Assembly: GCF_027947595.1 (NCBI RefSeq)
Contig: NZ_CP116257.1
Coordinates: 930,001-994,000, forward strand
Length of the DNA: 64,000 bases
Source of the DNA: Streptomyces lienomycini
Lineage (GTDB): Bacteria; Actinomycetota; Actinomycetes; Streptomycetales; Streptomycetaceae
Reading direction: 5' to 3'
Shown here piece after piece: positions 1 through 8,646 of this stretch; position 1 is the stretch's first letter; each line of letters starts with the position of its first letter. The notes under the pieces are model-generated. The model ran no database searches, was not told the DNA's origin, and saw only the letters and a program-made list of their open reading frames with translations. Both the position numbers and the translations under genes were made by a program.

Positions 1-620
1 CCCTCGCGGGTCGGCGTGTACTGCGAGCCGAAGCGCACGGACATCGTCGACACGGTCCGCCCGTCGACCATCCAGCGCAGTGTCCGGCTCGACTTGCTGA
101 CGCACAGCACCCGGCCGGTCAGACAGCGGGGATCGGGCGCGGCGGCGGGCTGCCCGCCCATCAGGTACAGGTCCCACTTGCCCGGCTCGTGCGACATCCC
201 GAGCAGCCGCTGCCAGGTGACGGTGTCGGTCCGGCCGGTCCTCGGCAGCCCGCGCTTGCCCTGGAAGCCGCTGACCGCGCGCTCGGTCGGGTCGTCGTAC
301 GTCCCGGTCGGCCCGTCCACCAGCCACTCGACCTGGCGCAGCCGCGCCTGCAGTTCGCGGACGTCCCGGCCGGAGTCGCCCGGTTTCCACAGCACCCTGG
401 CCGCCTCGGCGCGGGCGGACGGCGCCCCCGGCGGCCGGCCGGGCGACGGCGTACTCCCCGGGGTCTTCTTCGGCGGGGCGCCGGTGACGTCTATCCGCAC
501 CGGCGCGTGCCCCCGGCCGTCCGGCCCCGTGCCCTGCACGGTGCAGCCGCCCGCCGCCAGTACGGCCCCCAGGGCGACGGCGACCGCCCGTCCCGTGTTC
601 CCCATGCCCGCCATACGCAT
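1..620 (-). CDS. L,D-transpeptidase-like lipoprotein, N-terminal part
   Basis: The gene runs off the left window edge, so only about 206 N-terminal residues are visible. It opens with a lipoprotein-type signal (Arg near the start, hydrophobic Ala/Val/Leu stretch, then LAAGGC as a possible lipobox around residue 29) and a Pro/Ser/Thr-rich linker. A peptidoglycan-binding type 1 repeat follows, with WKPGDSGRDVRELQARLR and a later GFQGKRGLPRTG segment. The part after it (RVLCVSKSSRTLRWMVDGR) looks like the start of a YkuD L,D-transpeptidase fold, whose catalytic Cys would lie outside the window. It probably acts on peptidoglycan at the outer membrane face. ATG at 620 was chosen; ATG 614 and GTG 623 are alternatives. 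Confidence 0.75.
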   Translation of the reverse strand, partial: MRMAGMGNTGRAVAVALGAVLAAGGCTVQGTGPDGRGHAPVRIDVTGAPPKKTPGSTPSPGRPPGAPSARAEAARVLWKPGDSGRDVRELQARLRQVEWLVDGPTGTYDDPTERAVSGFQGKRGLPRTGRTDTVTWQRLLGMSHEPGKWDLYLMGGQPAAAPDPRCLTGRVLCVSKSSRTLRWMVDGRTVSTMSVRFGSQYTPTRE

Positions 621-874
621 CACGGCCCCCCGTCGTCTCACGGTCCCGCACGGACGTCCCCTGAGTTGTTCCCGCGGATGACGCCGCGCGAACGGCACGG
701 CATCGTTGTGACCGGGACCGCATCGAGGCTGTGAGGAAGGTCCCAGGGTGCGCCTCTCCACCGGGTGCACGCGCGCGGATACAGTCCGTCGGAGCATCGG
801 TCTGTACCGGCGGGTAGATGACGGGTAGTCCGAGCAGTTCGTTCGAACATGTGCTCAGCGGGAGGCATCACACC

Positions 875-2455
875 ATGACGCGCGAGTCCGAGTCCGGGCT
901 GCCCATCGAACCGGTCTACGGGCCCGACGCCCTAGCGGGCTGGGACCCGGCCGAGAAGCTGGGCGAGCCGGGGGCGTATCCGTACACGCGGGGCGTGTAT
1001 CCGTCGATGTACACCGGCCGGCCGTGGACGATGCGCCAGTACGCCGGTTTCGGCACGGCGACGGAGTCCAACGCCCGCTACAAGCAGCTCATCGCCAACG
1101 GCACCATGGGCCTGTCGGTCGCCTTCGACCTGCCCACCCAGATGGGCCACGACTCCGACGCGCCGATCGCGAGCGGCGAGGTCGGCAAGGTCGGCGTGGC
1201 GATCGACTCCATCGACGACATGCGCGTGCTGTTCGGCGGGATCCCGCTGGACAAGGTCTCCACGTCGATGACGATCAACGCGCCGGCCTCCCTGCTGCTC
1301 CTGCTCTACCAACTCGTCGCCGAGGAACAGGGCGTCGGCGCGGACCGGCTCACCGGCACGATCCAGAACGACGTGCTGAAGGAGTACATCGCGCGCGGGA
1401 CGTACATCTTCCCGCCGAAGCCCTCGCTGCGGCTGATCGCGGACATCTTCAAGTACTGCAAGGCCGAGATCCCGAAGTGGAACACCATCTCGATCTCCGG
1501 CTACCACATGGCCGAGGCGGGCGCCTCGCCCGCGCAGGAGATCGCGTTCACCCTCGCGGACGGCATCGAGTACGTGCGCACGGCGGTCGCGGCCGGGATG
1601 GACGTCGACGACTTCGCACCCCGTCTGTCGTTCTTCTTCGTGGCGCGGACGACGATCCTGGAGGAGGTCGCCAAGTTCCGCGCGGCCCGCCGGATCTGGG
1701 CCCGGGTGATGCGGGAGGAGTTCGGCGCGAAGAACCCCAAGTCGCTGATGCTGCGCTTCCACACCCAGACCGCGGGCGTGCAGCTGACCGCCCAGCAGCC
1801 CGAGGTGAACCTGGTCCGCGTCGCCGTGCAGGGCCTCGGCGCGGTCCTCGGCGGCACGCAGTCCCTGCACACCAACTCCTTCGACGAGGCCATCGCGCTG
1901 CCGACCGACAAGTCCGCGCGCCTCGCCCTGCGCACCCAGCAGGTGCTGGCCTACGAGACGGATGTGACGGCGACCGTGGACCCCTTCGCCGGGTCCTACG
2001 TCGTCGAGAGGATGACCGACGACGTCGAGGCGGCGACCCTTGAGCTGATGGGCAAGGTCGAGGACCTCGGCGGTGCGGTCAACGCCATCGAGCACGGCTT
2101 CCAGAAGGCCGAGATCGAGCGCTCCGCCTACCGGATCGCGCAGGAGACCGACTCCGGCGAGCGGGTCGTGGTCGGCGTCAACCGCTTCCAGCTCGACGCG
2201 GAGGAGCCCTACGAACCCCTCCGCGTGGACCCGGCCATCGAGGCCCAGCAGGCCGAGCGCCTGGCCGCGCTCCGCGCGGAGCGCGACCAGGCGGCGGTGG
2301 ACTCGGCGCTGGCGGCTCTGAAGAAGGCCGCCGAGGGCGAGGACAACGTCCTGTACCCCATGAAGGACGCGCTGCGGGCCCGCGCGACGGTGGGCGAGGT
2401 GTGCAACGCGCTGCGGGAGGTCTGGGGGACGTATGTGCCCTCGGACGCGTTCTGA
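875..2455 (+). CDS. Acyl-CoA mutase large subunit, methylmalonyl-CoA mutase type
   Basis: 526 residues forming the substrate-binding TIM-barrel half of the coenzyme B12-dependent acyl-CoA mutases, which interconvert carbon skeletons such as methylmalonyl- and succinyl-CoA. Family landmarks are [46 protein letters not shown] and [11 protein letters not shown]. The C-terminal cobalamin-binding domain (DxHxxG) is absent, so a separate small subunit elsewhere would be needed, as in the IcmA/IcmB arrangement. Tyr in MRQY and Arg in PSLRL align by eye with the two substrate-selecting residues of methylmalonyl-CoA mutase (Tyr89, Arg207 in the Propionibacterium enzyme) and not with the Phe/Gln of isobutyryl-CoA mutase. 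ATG 875 follows GGGAGG at 860-865. Propionyl-CoA carboxylase genes lie at the other end of the window. Confidence 0.88.
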   Translation: MTRESESGLPIEPVYGPDALAGWDPAEKLGEPGAYPYTRGVYPSMYTGRPWTMRQYAGFGTATESNARYKQLIANGTMGLSVAFDLPTQMGHDSDAPIASGEVGKVGVAIDSIDDMRVLFGGIPLDKVSTSMTINAPASLLLLLYQLVAEEQGVGADRLTGTIQNDVLKEYIARGTYIFPPKPSLRLIADIFKYCKAEIPKWNTISISGYHMAEAGASPAQEIAFTLADGIEYVRTAVAAGMDVDDFAPRLSFFFVARTTILEEVAKFRAARRIWARVMREEFGAKNPKSLMLRFHTQTAGVQLTAQQPEVNLVRVAVQGLGAVLGGTQSLHTNSFDEAIALPTDKSARLALRTQQVLAYETDVTATVDPFAGSYVVERMTDDVEAATLELMGKVEDLGGAVNAIEHGFQKAEIERSAYRIAQETDSGERVVVGVNRFQLDAEEPYEPLRVDPAIEAQQAERLAALRAERDQAAVDSALAALKKAAEGEDNVLYPMKDALRARATVGEVCNALREVWGTYVPSDAF

Positions 2456-2483
2456 CAGCCGCCGGACGCGTTCTGACAGCCGC
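2442..2483 (+). repeat. Perfect 21-bp tandem duplication across the mutase stop codon
   Basis: Positions 2442-2462 and 2463-2483 are identical. Each copy begins CGGACGCGTTCTGACAGC and contains the last codons (DAF) and TGA stop of the acyl-CoA mutase gene. The second copy is therefore a spare C-terminus and stop placed just after the real one. It looks like a recent slippage duplication. Confidence 0.9.
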
Positions 2484-2571
2484 TGAGCCGGGGCGTCGCG
2501 GTCACGCTCACGCCGGCGTTCCCGTGCGGCCTCGTCGTGGGCCGCCACCATGAGCAGTCCGGTTCGGGCTC

Positions 2572-3984
2572 TCAGCCCGCCAGCCCGAACCGGTCCAGGT
2601 ACCCGTCCAGCCCCTCCGCCGAGTCCCCGGCCCACCCCACGTACCCGTCGGGCCGTACGAGGAACAGCCCCGCCCCGTACGCCCCGTGCGGGCCCCCGCG
2701 TACCACCGGTACCGCCTGCCCCACCGCACCGTCGGGCAGGCCGACGCCCAGGGCCAGCAGCGTCCAGTGCGGCCCCCGGAAGGCGTCGAAGAGCCGCACT
2801 CCGTCCACCGTCCCGTCGGGCGCGCGGTCACCGGCCCGTATCGCGTCCTCGCCGACGGCGCCCCGCGTCTCCGCCGTCAGCGACGAGTCCCGGTAGCCGA
2901 TCCCCAGCTGCCGGGTCGCCCCGCCGCGCCGCACCTCGCCGCGGTGGACGGCGGTCGACAGGTCCAGCATCTGCGCGGCGACCGGACGCCGTTCCTCCTC
3001 GTAACTGTCCAACAGCCCGGCCGGAGCACCGCCCGCCAGCACCGCGCCCAGCTTCCAGCCCAGGTTGTAGGCGTCCTGGACGCTGGTGTTCAGTCCCTGC
3101 CCGCCCGCGGGCGAGTGCACGTGCGCCGCGTCGCCGGCGATGAAGACCCGGCCCGAGCGGAAACGGTCGGCCAGGGCCGCCCGCGGCCGGAAGTCGGAGA
3201 CCCAGCGGACCTCGGTCACGTCCTCGGCGGCGATGTGCGAGCGCTCCGCCACGACCTTGCGGACACCGTCCGGGGAGGTGTCCACGTCCGCACCCTCCGG
3301 GAACCGCGCCATCACCTGGAAGTCCTCGGTGCCGGCCAGGGGACAGACGGCGAGCAGGCCGACGTCCTCGCCCGGCGGGAAGACGTGCCAGTTGTCGCGG
3401 TCCAGGCCGTCGATCCGGACGTCCGCCACCAGCGTCGGGCTCGGGTCGACGGTCTCGCCGGTCATGCCGATGCCCAGCGCGCGGCGCACCGCCGACCGGC
3501 CGCCGTCGGCCGCGACCAGGTAGCGGGCGCGCACCGTCCCGCCCGAGGAGAGGTGCGCGGTGACGCCCTCGTCGTCCTGCGCGACACCGACGACCTCGTG
3601 GTGGAAGGCGACCTTGCCGCCCAGTTCCCCGAGCCGCGCCGCCAGGATCTCCTGCGTGCGCCACTGCGGCACCATCCACGCCCTGTTGTACGGCGAGTCC
3701 TCGGTCGGCTCGGCCGGGTCGAACATGTGGTGCTCGCCGACCCGCTCGCCGTTCCGCCAGACCATGCCGATCGGGTAGGTGCCGCCCGCCGCGTGGATCG
3801 CGTCGACGACCCCGAGGTCGTCGAAGACCTCCATCGTGCGGGGCTGGAAGCCCTTGCCCCGCGAGCCCGGGAACAGCTCCCCGGCGCCCTCCAGCACCCA
3901 CGCGTCCACCCCGCGCCGGGCCAGGTCCACGCCGAGGGCGAGACCGGTGGGGCCCGCGCCGACGATCAGAACGTCCGTGTTCAT
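2572..3984 (-). CDS. FAD-dependent aromatic monooxygenase
   Basis: 470 residues of the class A flavoprotein monooxygenase family (PheA/TfdB, PF01494). The N-terminal Rossmann motif is VLIVGAGPTGLALGVDLARRG, there is an ARYLVAADGGRSAVRR segment, and the second FAD motif is FIAGDAAHVHSPAGGQGLN near residue 280. A thioredoxin-like C-terminal tail follows. Such enzymes use NAD(P)H and O2 to hydroxylate phenols, polyketides or antibiotics; the substrate cannot be read from sequence. The gene is divergent from a TetR-family regulator, and an operator lies 11 bp upstream of its start codon. Substrate-inducible expression for degradation or resistance is the likely logic. Confidence 0.85.
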   Translation of the reverse strand: MNTDVLIVGAGPTGLALGVDLARRGVDAWVLEGAGELFPGSRGKGFQPRTMEVFDDLGVVDAIHAAGGTYPIGMVWRNGERVGEHHMFDPAEPTEDSPYNRAWMVPQWRTQEILAARLGELGGKVAFHHEVVGVAQDDEGVTAHLSSGGTVRARYLVAADGGRSAVRRALGIGMTGETVDPSPTLVADVRIDGLDRDNWHVFPPGEDVGLLAVCPLAGTEDFQVMARFPEGADVDTSPDGVRKVVAERSHIAAEDVTEVRWVSDFRPRAALADRFRSGRVFIAGDAAHVHSPAGGQGLNTSVQDAYNLGWKLGAVLAGGAPAGLLDSYEEERRPVAAQMLDLSTAVHRGEVRRGGATRQLGIGYRDSSLTAETRGAVGEDAIRAGDRAPDGTVDGVRLFDAFRGPHWTLLALGVGLPDGAVGQAVPVVRGGPHGAYGAGLFLVRPDGYVGWAGDSAEGLDGYLDRFGLAG

Positions 3985-3994
3985 GGTGACTCTC

Positions 3995-4009
3995 CTTAAC
4001 GTTGTTAAG
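3995..4009. promoter_or_regulatory. Operator 1, CTTAAC-GTT-GTTAAG palindrome
   Basis: Perfect 6-3-6 inverted repeat just upstream of the monooxygenase start codon (3984). It is identical in both arms to the copy at 4033-4047, with centres 38 bp apart. The divergent TetR-family protein is the obvious candidate ligand. Confidence 0.8.
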
Positions 4010-4032
4010 TGCTGCCTGGTTCCGAGGATGGC

Positions 4033-4047
4033 CTTAACGTCGTTAAG
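4033..4047. promoter_or_regulatory. Operator 2, CTTAAC-GTC-GTTAAG palindrome
   Basis: Second copy of the 6-3-6 palindrome. It overlaps a probable -10 hexamer, TAAGCT at 4044-4049, lying 7 bases before the regulator GTG. Binding here would block the regulator's own promoter, so autorepression is predicted. Confidence 0.78.
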
Positions 4048-4056
4048 CTGTCAAGC

Positions 4057-4707
4057 GTGAGTACGGAACGACGCGCCCCCCTCGACCGCCGACGGGTCGC
4101 GGACACGGCGCTGAAGCTGCTGAACGAGGTCGGCCTGGACGGCCTGACCCTGCGCGCCATCGCCCGGGAACTGGACGTCAAGGCGCCCGCCCTGTACTGG
4201 CACTTCAAGGACAAGCAGGCCCTGCTCGACGAGATGGCCACGGAGATGTACCGGCGGATGGTCGCCGGGACCCCGCTGGACCCGGCCGACACCTGGCGGG
4301 AGCGGCTGCTCAAGGCCAACCGCGGCCTGCGCGCGTCCCTGCTCGGCTACCGGGACGGCGCCAAGGTGTTCAGCGGGTCACGCTTCACCGGCGCGGTGCA
4401 CGCCGAGCAGATGGAGGAGACGCTGCGGCTGCTCACCGCCACCGGGCTCACCCTCGCCCAGGCGGTGCGGGCGACCAACACGACGTATCTGTTCACGCTC
4501 GGCTTCGTCACCGAGGAACAGGGCGTCGAGCCCCTGCCCGGCGAGCGCCGGGAGGGCTACGACATGGACGAACGCGCCCGCCTGCTGGCCGCCTACCCTC
4601 TGACGGCCGCGGCGGGCGCGGAGATCTTCACGGACTACGGGCGGCACTACGAGGAGTCGCTCGCCCTGGTGGTCGCGGGCGTCGCGGCGGCCTACGGCCT
4701 CGACTGA
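4057..4707 (+). CDS. TetR/AcrR-family repressor
   Basis: 216 residues. The N-terminal helix-turn-helix region includes ALKLLNEVGLDGLTLRAIARELDVKAPALYWHFKDKQALLDEM, the typical TetR signature. The C-terminal half resembles the TetR_C_1 (tetracycline repressor type) ligand domain. It is divergent from the FAD monooxygenase and is expected to bind the two CTTAAC-N3-GTTAAG sites between the genes. GTG 4057 was chosen because TAAGCT sits 7 bases upstream, suggesting a leaderless transcript, and there is no Shine-Dalgarno sequence. An upstream GTG at 4009 would put the operator inside the coding region. The 3' end overlaps the convergent methyltransferase by 16 bp. Confidence 0.87.
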   Translation: MSTERRAPLDRRRVADTALKLLNEVGLDGLTLRAIARELDVKAPALYWHFKDKQALLDEMATEMYRRMVAGTPLDPADTWRERLLKANRGLRASLLGYRDGAKVFSGSRFTGAVHAEQMEETLRLLTATGLTLAQAVRATNTTYLFTLGFVTEEQGVEPLPGERREGYDMDERARLLAAYPLTAAAGAEIFTDYGRHYEESLALVVAGVAAAYGLD

Positions 4708-5711
4708 ACCCTCCCCGCCGCCTTCGCCCGCTGCGCCGCCCGGTACCGGCGCACCGCACGGGCGACGGCCGGCGGCAGCAGGTCCAGGGCGAGCCGGCGG
4801 GTGCGCTCGCGCGGGCCCGGCGGCCGGGGCGCGGCCCGTCCCGGCGTCCGTGCGGCGCCCGTGCCGCGCCCGCCCGACCCGGCCGGGGCGGGTGTCGCGG
4901 CGGGCGCGGGCGTCGGCTGCGCGGCGGATTCCGCGGCGGGCGCGGGGTGCCGTGAGGCGGGGAGCGAGGGCGGCGGAGCCAGCCGCTTGCTCCTGGCGCG
5001 GGTCCGCACCAGCTCCTGCCCGGCGGCCCGCTCCACCGTCACGGCGATGTCCTCGCGCCCGCCCAGCGCCGCGAGCAGCTCCTCCCGCACCGGCTCCGGG
5101 TCGCCCCAGGTGCCGTACAGCTTCTGGGTGCTCAGGCAGACCGGGCGCAGCCCGCGGCTCAGCACCGCCTCCCAGGCCGCGACGGCGACCCCCGGCGTGT
5201 GCTCGCTGCGGAAGTCGTCCAGGACGACGATGCCGTCGGGCCGCAGCAGCTCCCTGGCCGCGCGGATGTCGCCCTCGACGTGCTCGTACAGGTGCGAGGC
5301 GTCGATGTGGACGAAGCGGCAGGAGCCGGGTGCCACCTCGTCGACCACCGCGGAACTGGGCGCCTGGATGATCGTCGGCAGGGTGTCGTGGAAGGAGAGG
5401 TAGTTGCGTTCGAAGGCCTGGCGGGTCAGGGAGGAGTACGACTGCGCCGCCTCCGCCCGGTTGGCCGCGTCCGGCGGCTCGGCCCCGAACAGGTCGCAGA
5501 CCGTGAGCGTCTCGCCGTCTCGCAGCCGGTGCCCCAGCAGGATCGCGCTCTTGCCCAGATAGGCGCCCAGTTCGAGCAGGTCGCCGCGGGTGTCCAGGCG
5601 CTCCTGCCGTTCCAGGAACCAGGAGAACAGCACCTGGTCGAGCGGCCAGAACCAGCCGGGGACGTCGTTCAGCTCACCGGGATACGCGTGCGTCTCTTGA
5701 GCGGTCGCCAT
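4692..5711 (-). CDS. Class I SAM-dependent methyltransferase with disordered tail
   Basis: 339 residues from ATG 5711 (an in-frame GTG/ATG at 5759 would add 16). The N-terminal 200 residues form a Methyltransf_24-like Rossmann fold: GDLLELGAYLGKSAILLG is the SAM-binding motif I, and FVHIDASHLYEHVEGDI and GIVVLDDFRS are later strands. A roughly 90-residue Pro/Ala-rich linker follows, then an Arg-rich C-terminal helix (LLPPAVARAVRRYRAAQRAK). Similar Arg-rich tails end several proteins of the neighbouring glycan cluster, for example the DUF6716 protein. This hints at a shared membrane or polymer contact, which is inference. The acceptor is unknown; a glycan sugar is plausible from context. Confidence 0.75.
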   Translation of the reverse strand: MATAQETHAYPGELNDVPGWFWPLDQVLFSWFLERQERLDTRGDLLELGAYLGKSAILLGHRLRDGETLTVCDLFGAEPPDAANRAEAAQSYSSLTRQAFERNYLSFHDTLPTIIQAPSSAVVDEVAPGSCRFVHIDASHLYEHVEGDIRAARELLRPDGIVVLDDFRSEHTPGVAVAAWEAVLSRGLRPVCLSTQKLYGTWGDPEPVREELLAALGGREDIAVTVERAAGQELVRTRARSKRLAPPPSLPASRHPAPAAESAAQPTPAPAATPAPAGSGGRGTGAARTPGRAAPRPPGPRERTRRLALDLLPPAVARAVRRYRAAQRAKAAGRVQSRP

Positions 5712-5910
5712 GGGGAGAGGATGCACCCGCGACGGGCCGGAATCAGCCACTACACACAATTACTCACAATCTTACCGACGGAAAGTCGCACGAATTGCTC
5801 AACGGACCGACGCGATCACCCACCGTGCCCGCACCGCCCGCACCGCCCGCACCGCCCCGCGCCCCCGGACCTCGCCGTTCCGCCCGGCGTCGGCCGGAAG
5901 TCGTATGCCG

Positions 5911-5930
5911 TTCAACCGGTGGCGGTTGAA
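5911..5930. promoter_or_regulatory. Perfect 8-4-8 inverted repeat upstream of the protease-like gene
   Basis: TTCAACCG-GTGG-CGGTTGAA is perfectly symmetrical in its arms. It lies 49 bp before the GTG start of the secreted protease-like protein and about 200 bp upstream of the divergent methyltransferase. The length and half-site form suit a dimeric regulator; the protein is unknown. Confidence 0.5.
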
Positions 5931-5978
5931 TGACGCCGAGGAATCGGGGGGCACACGACACAGGAGGGGCCGCGGTCG

Positions 5979-7253
5979 GTGAGAGACACGAGCAGAGAAG
6001 CAGACGGGCGCAGGACGAGGAACAGGCGCAGGGCGAGGAGCGGCGGCGCATGGCTCACCGGCGCGCTGGTCGCCGCCACCACCCTGGCCGCCGGTCCGGC
6101 CCGCGCCGCGGTGGGGGACCCCGTAGGTGACGGCGAGAAGTCCTACGTCGCCCGGATCGTGCTGGGCGACACGGAACGCGCCTGCTCCGGCGCGCTGGTC
6201 GAGGCCCGCTGGATCGTCACGGCGGCCAGCTGCTTCGCGGAGGACCCCGCCCGGCCCGGGTCGGTCACCGCGGGCCCGCCCCCGCGCCCGGCCGAGGTGA
6301 CCGTCGGCCGCACCGGTACGACGGTTTCCGGCCAGGTCCGCGACATCGTCGAGCTGGTCCCGCGCACCGACCGGGACCTGGTGCTGGCGCGGCTGTCCGC
6401 GCCGGTGACCGACATCGCACCGGTGGCGCTCGGCGCCGGGGCGCCCACGACCGGCGAGGCGCTCACCGTCGCCGGCTACGGACGCACCGCCGACGCGTGG
6501 GTGCCGCAGCGGCCGCACACCGGGACCTTCACCGTCACCGGCGCCCGCGCGGCGGAACTGGACGTCGAGGGACAGGACGGCGCCGCGGTCTGCCTCGGCG
6601 ACGCGGGCGGCCCGACGCTCCGCTCCGGCACCGACGGCGACGAACTCGTCGCCGTCAGCAGCCGCTCCTGGCAGGGAGGCTGCCTCGGCTCCGAGGAGAC
6701 ACGGCGCGGCGCCGTCCAGACCCGCGTGGACGACATCACCGACTGGATCGGCGCCCGGGTGGCCCGCTGGTCCCTGAAGGCCGAGGCGAACGGCAAGTAC
6801 GTGTCCGCCGAACTGAACGCCACCGGAAACCAGGAGGGCAGGCTCCAGGCCCGCGGCGACACGGTGCGGGGATGGGAGCAGTTCACCCTGCACACCCGTG
6901 ACGGCGGCACGACCGTGTCGCTCCGGTCCGCGGCCAGCGGCCTGTTCGTCGCCACCGAACTGAACGACTCCGGCACCCACGAGGCAATGCTGCGCGCCCG
7001 CAGCGCCGCCCCCACCGGAGGATGGGAGCGGTTCACCCTCGTACCGCAGGGCGAGGGCAAGTACGCCCTGCGGTCGGACGCGAACGACAAGTACGTGGTG
7101 GCCGAGGCCAACTACACCGGGGCCGAGGAGGGCCTGCTGCGCGCCCGCTCGGACAGCGTCGCGGGCTGGGAACGCTTCACGCTGGAGCACGCCGACACCT
7201 TCCGCGTCACCGGCGCCGCCCCGGCCGGCCCCGCTCCACTGCCCCTGGACTGA
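5979..7253 (+). CDS. Secreted trypsin-fold pseudoprotease with beta-trefoil-like modules
   Basis: 424 residues. A twin-Arg-rich N-terminus and hydrophobic stretch end in AGPARA, giving a secreted protein. Residues about 45-265 follow the S1 trypsin fold (CSGALVEARWIVTAASCF, DRDLVLARL, CLGDAGGP). However, the catalytic His of TAAHC is Ser (TAASC) and the nucleophile of GDSGGP is Ala (GDAGGP); only Asp remains. It therefore cannot be a normal serine protease. Residues about 265-410 hold three fascin-like repeats, each with an LKAEANGKYVSAE-type strand and a WE(Q/R)FTL strand, as found in carbohydrate- or actin-binding beta-trefoils. A binding role at the cell surface is inferred. The start is set by AGGAGGGG at 5962-5969. 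Confidence 0.85.
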   Translation: MRDTSREADGRRTRNRRRARSGGAWLTGALVAATTLAAGPARAAVGDPVGDGEKSYVARIVLGDTERACSGALVEARWIVTAASCFAEDPARPGSVTAGPPPRPAEVTVGRTGTTVSGQVRDIVELVPRTDRDLVLARLSAPVTDIAPVALGAGAPTTGEALTVAGYGRTADAWVPQRPHTGTFTVTGARAAELDVEGQDGAAVCLGDAGGPTLRSGTDGDELVAVSSRSWQGGCLGSEETRRGAVQTRVDDITDWIGARVARWSLKAEANGKYVSAELNATGNQEGRLQARGDTVRGWEQFTLHTRDGGTTVSLRSAASGLFVATELNDSGTHEAMLRARSAAPTGGWERFTLVPQGEGKYALRSDANDKYVVAEANYTGAEEGLLRARSDSVAGWERFTLEHADTFRVTGAAPAGPAPLPLD

Positions 7254-7267
7254 TCCGCGGCGCGACA

Positions 7268-7316
7268 GGACGCCGGCAGCCGGTGGGCGACCCCGCCCCA
7301 CCGGCTGCCGGCGTCC
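7268..7316. terminator. Bidirectional terminator hairpin
   Basis: A perfect 20-bp stem (arms 7268-7287 and 7297-7316) with a 9-base loop sits between the stop codons of two convergent genes (7253 and 7326). There is no T-tract, as is common in Streptomyces. Confidence 0.88.
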
Positions 7317-7325
7317 TCGCGCGCG

Positions 7326-8486
7326 TCAGCGGGTCCTGGTCAGCGCGGTCCGCAGCCGTGGGGTCAGCGCGTTCTCGACGTAACGGTTCAGCAGCCGGGC
7401 CAGCACGAGCATCGCCACGACGGTCAGCAGGAAGGTCGCGTACGAGGGGACGCCCAGCTCCTGGTGGAGGGCCTCGATGACGACCCAGCCCAGGTGCTCG
7501 TGGACCAGGTAGAAGGGGTAGGTCAGCGCGCCCGCGACGGTCAGCCAGCGCCAGTCGGCCCAGCGCAGCCAGCCGAGCGCGACGGCGGCGACCAGCGCGA
7601 AGCCCAGCGTGACGACCAGGACGATCCCGAACGCCGACCGGTTGGCGAAGGCGTCCGGGGACGGCGGACGCCACAGGCCCTGCACGGCCGAGTGCTGCCC
7701 GATCAGCCAGCTCACGACGACGATGCCCCAGGCGTACACGTCACGACGGTCCCGGTGCACCAGGTAGAGGCCGATGCCGCCGATGAAGAACGGGGCGTAC
7801 TCGGGCATCAGGGTCAGGTCGAGCAGCGGCTCGTCCGCCGCCTGCGCGATCACCGCCGCCAGGGTCCAGCAGGCGCAGAAGAGGATCACCCGCTGCCGGG
7901 TCGCGCCCGGCAGGACGACACAGAGGGCGAACAGGGCGTAGAAGCGGATCTCCACCCACAGCGTCCAGTCCACGCCGAGCACCCGGTCGGCGCCGAGGGG
8001 CTCGTGCAGCAGGGTCAGGTTCACCAGCCCGTCGCTGGGCGACACCGTCGACCAGGCGACCGCCGGCAGCGCGAACACGACCGTCACCAGGATCACCGCG
8101 GCCCAGTAGGCGGGCAGCAGCCGGGCGGCGCGAGAGGCGAAGAAGGACCGCAGGGGGCGGCCCCACCCGCTCATGCAGATGACGAACCCGCTGATCACGA
8201 AGAACACCTGCACGCCCAGGCAGCCGTACGCGAACAGGGTGTGGAGCGTCGGGAACTGCAGTTCCGCCGACGACCCCCAGGCCTTCGTGACCTCGCCGCC
8301 GCGTCCCCCGTAGTGGTAGGCGGCCACCATCAGCGCGGCCAGCAGCCTCAGTCCGTCCAGCGCGCGCAACCGGTGGTGGCGGGGCGCGGCGGGCTTGTCC
8401 GGGGGAGGGGTGCCGGGGCGCGGCAGGACGGTGCGTATCGCCGTGTCCCCGGATTTCTCCCGGGCGGCCTCGGGGGTGTCTATCAC
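7326..8486 (-). CDS. Membrane acyltransferase (acyltransferase family 3)
   Basis: 386 residues with about ten predicted membrane segments. The N-terminal block RALDGLRLLAALMVAAYHYGG is the family signature containing the active-site His (AYHYG). It is followed by FFVISGFVICMSGW and RAARLLPAYWAAV. These enzymes move acetyl or other acyl groups across the membrane onto extracellular polysaccharides. Placed beside polysialyltransferase-like genes, O-acylation of a cell-wall glycan is the likely role. A cytoplasmic Pro/Arg-rich leader of about 40 residues precedes the first helix. Confidence 0.85.
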   Translation of the reverse strand: MIDTPEAAREKSGDTAIRTVLPRPGTPPPDKPAAPRHHRLRALDGLRLLAALMVAAYHYGGRGGEVTKAWGSSAELQFPTLHTLFAYGCLGVQVFFVISGFVICMSGWGRPLRSFFASRAARLLPAYWAAVILVTVVFALPAVAWSTVSPSDGLVNLTLLHEPLGADRVLGVDWTLWVEIRFYALFALCVVLPGATRQRVILFCACWTLAAVIAQAADEPLLDLTLMPEYAPFFIGGIGLYLVHRDRRDVYAWGIVVVSWLIGQHSAVQGLWRPPSPDAFANRSAFGIVLVVTLGFALVAAVALGWLRWADWRWLTVAGALTYPFYLVHEHLGWVVIEALHQELGVPSYATFLLTVVAMLVLARLLNRYVENALTPRLRTALTRTR

Positions 8487-8646
8487 GTATTCCCCTTACG
8501 GGACTGATCAGGATTCCTGCACGTTAGTCGGAAGGAGAGGCGCTCCTGATCGAAAACGTGCCCCTTTGACGGAAGGTGGAGCGGAATTCATTCGGCTTTC
8601 ACTTCGCGTACCGTTTCCCTTCGGGAATCCGGAATCCGGAAACCGG

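Noticed and set aside
932..2635. Long open frame on the minus strand through the mutase gene
   Set aside because: It is Arg/Gly/Asp-rich and antisense to a clear enzyme. In this GC-rich DNA, frames opposite genes stay open by codon bias.
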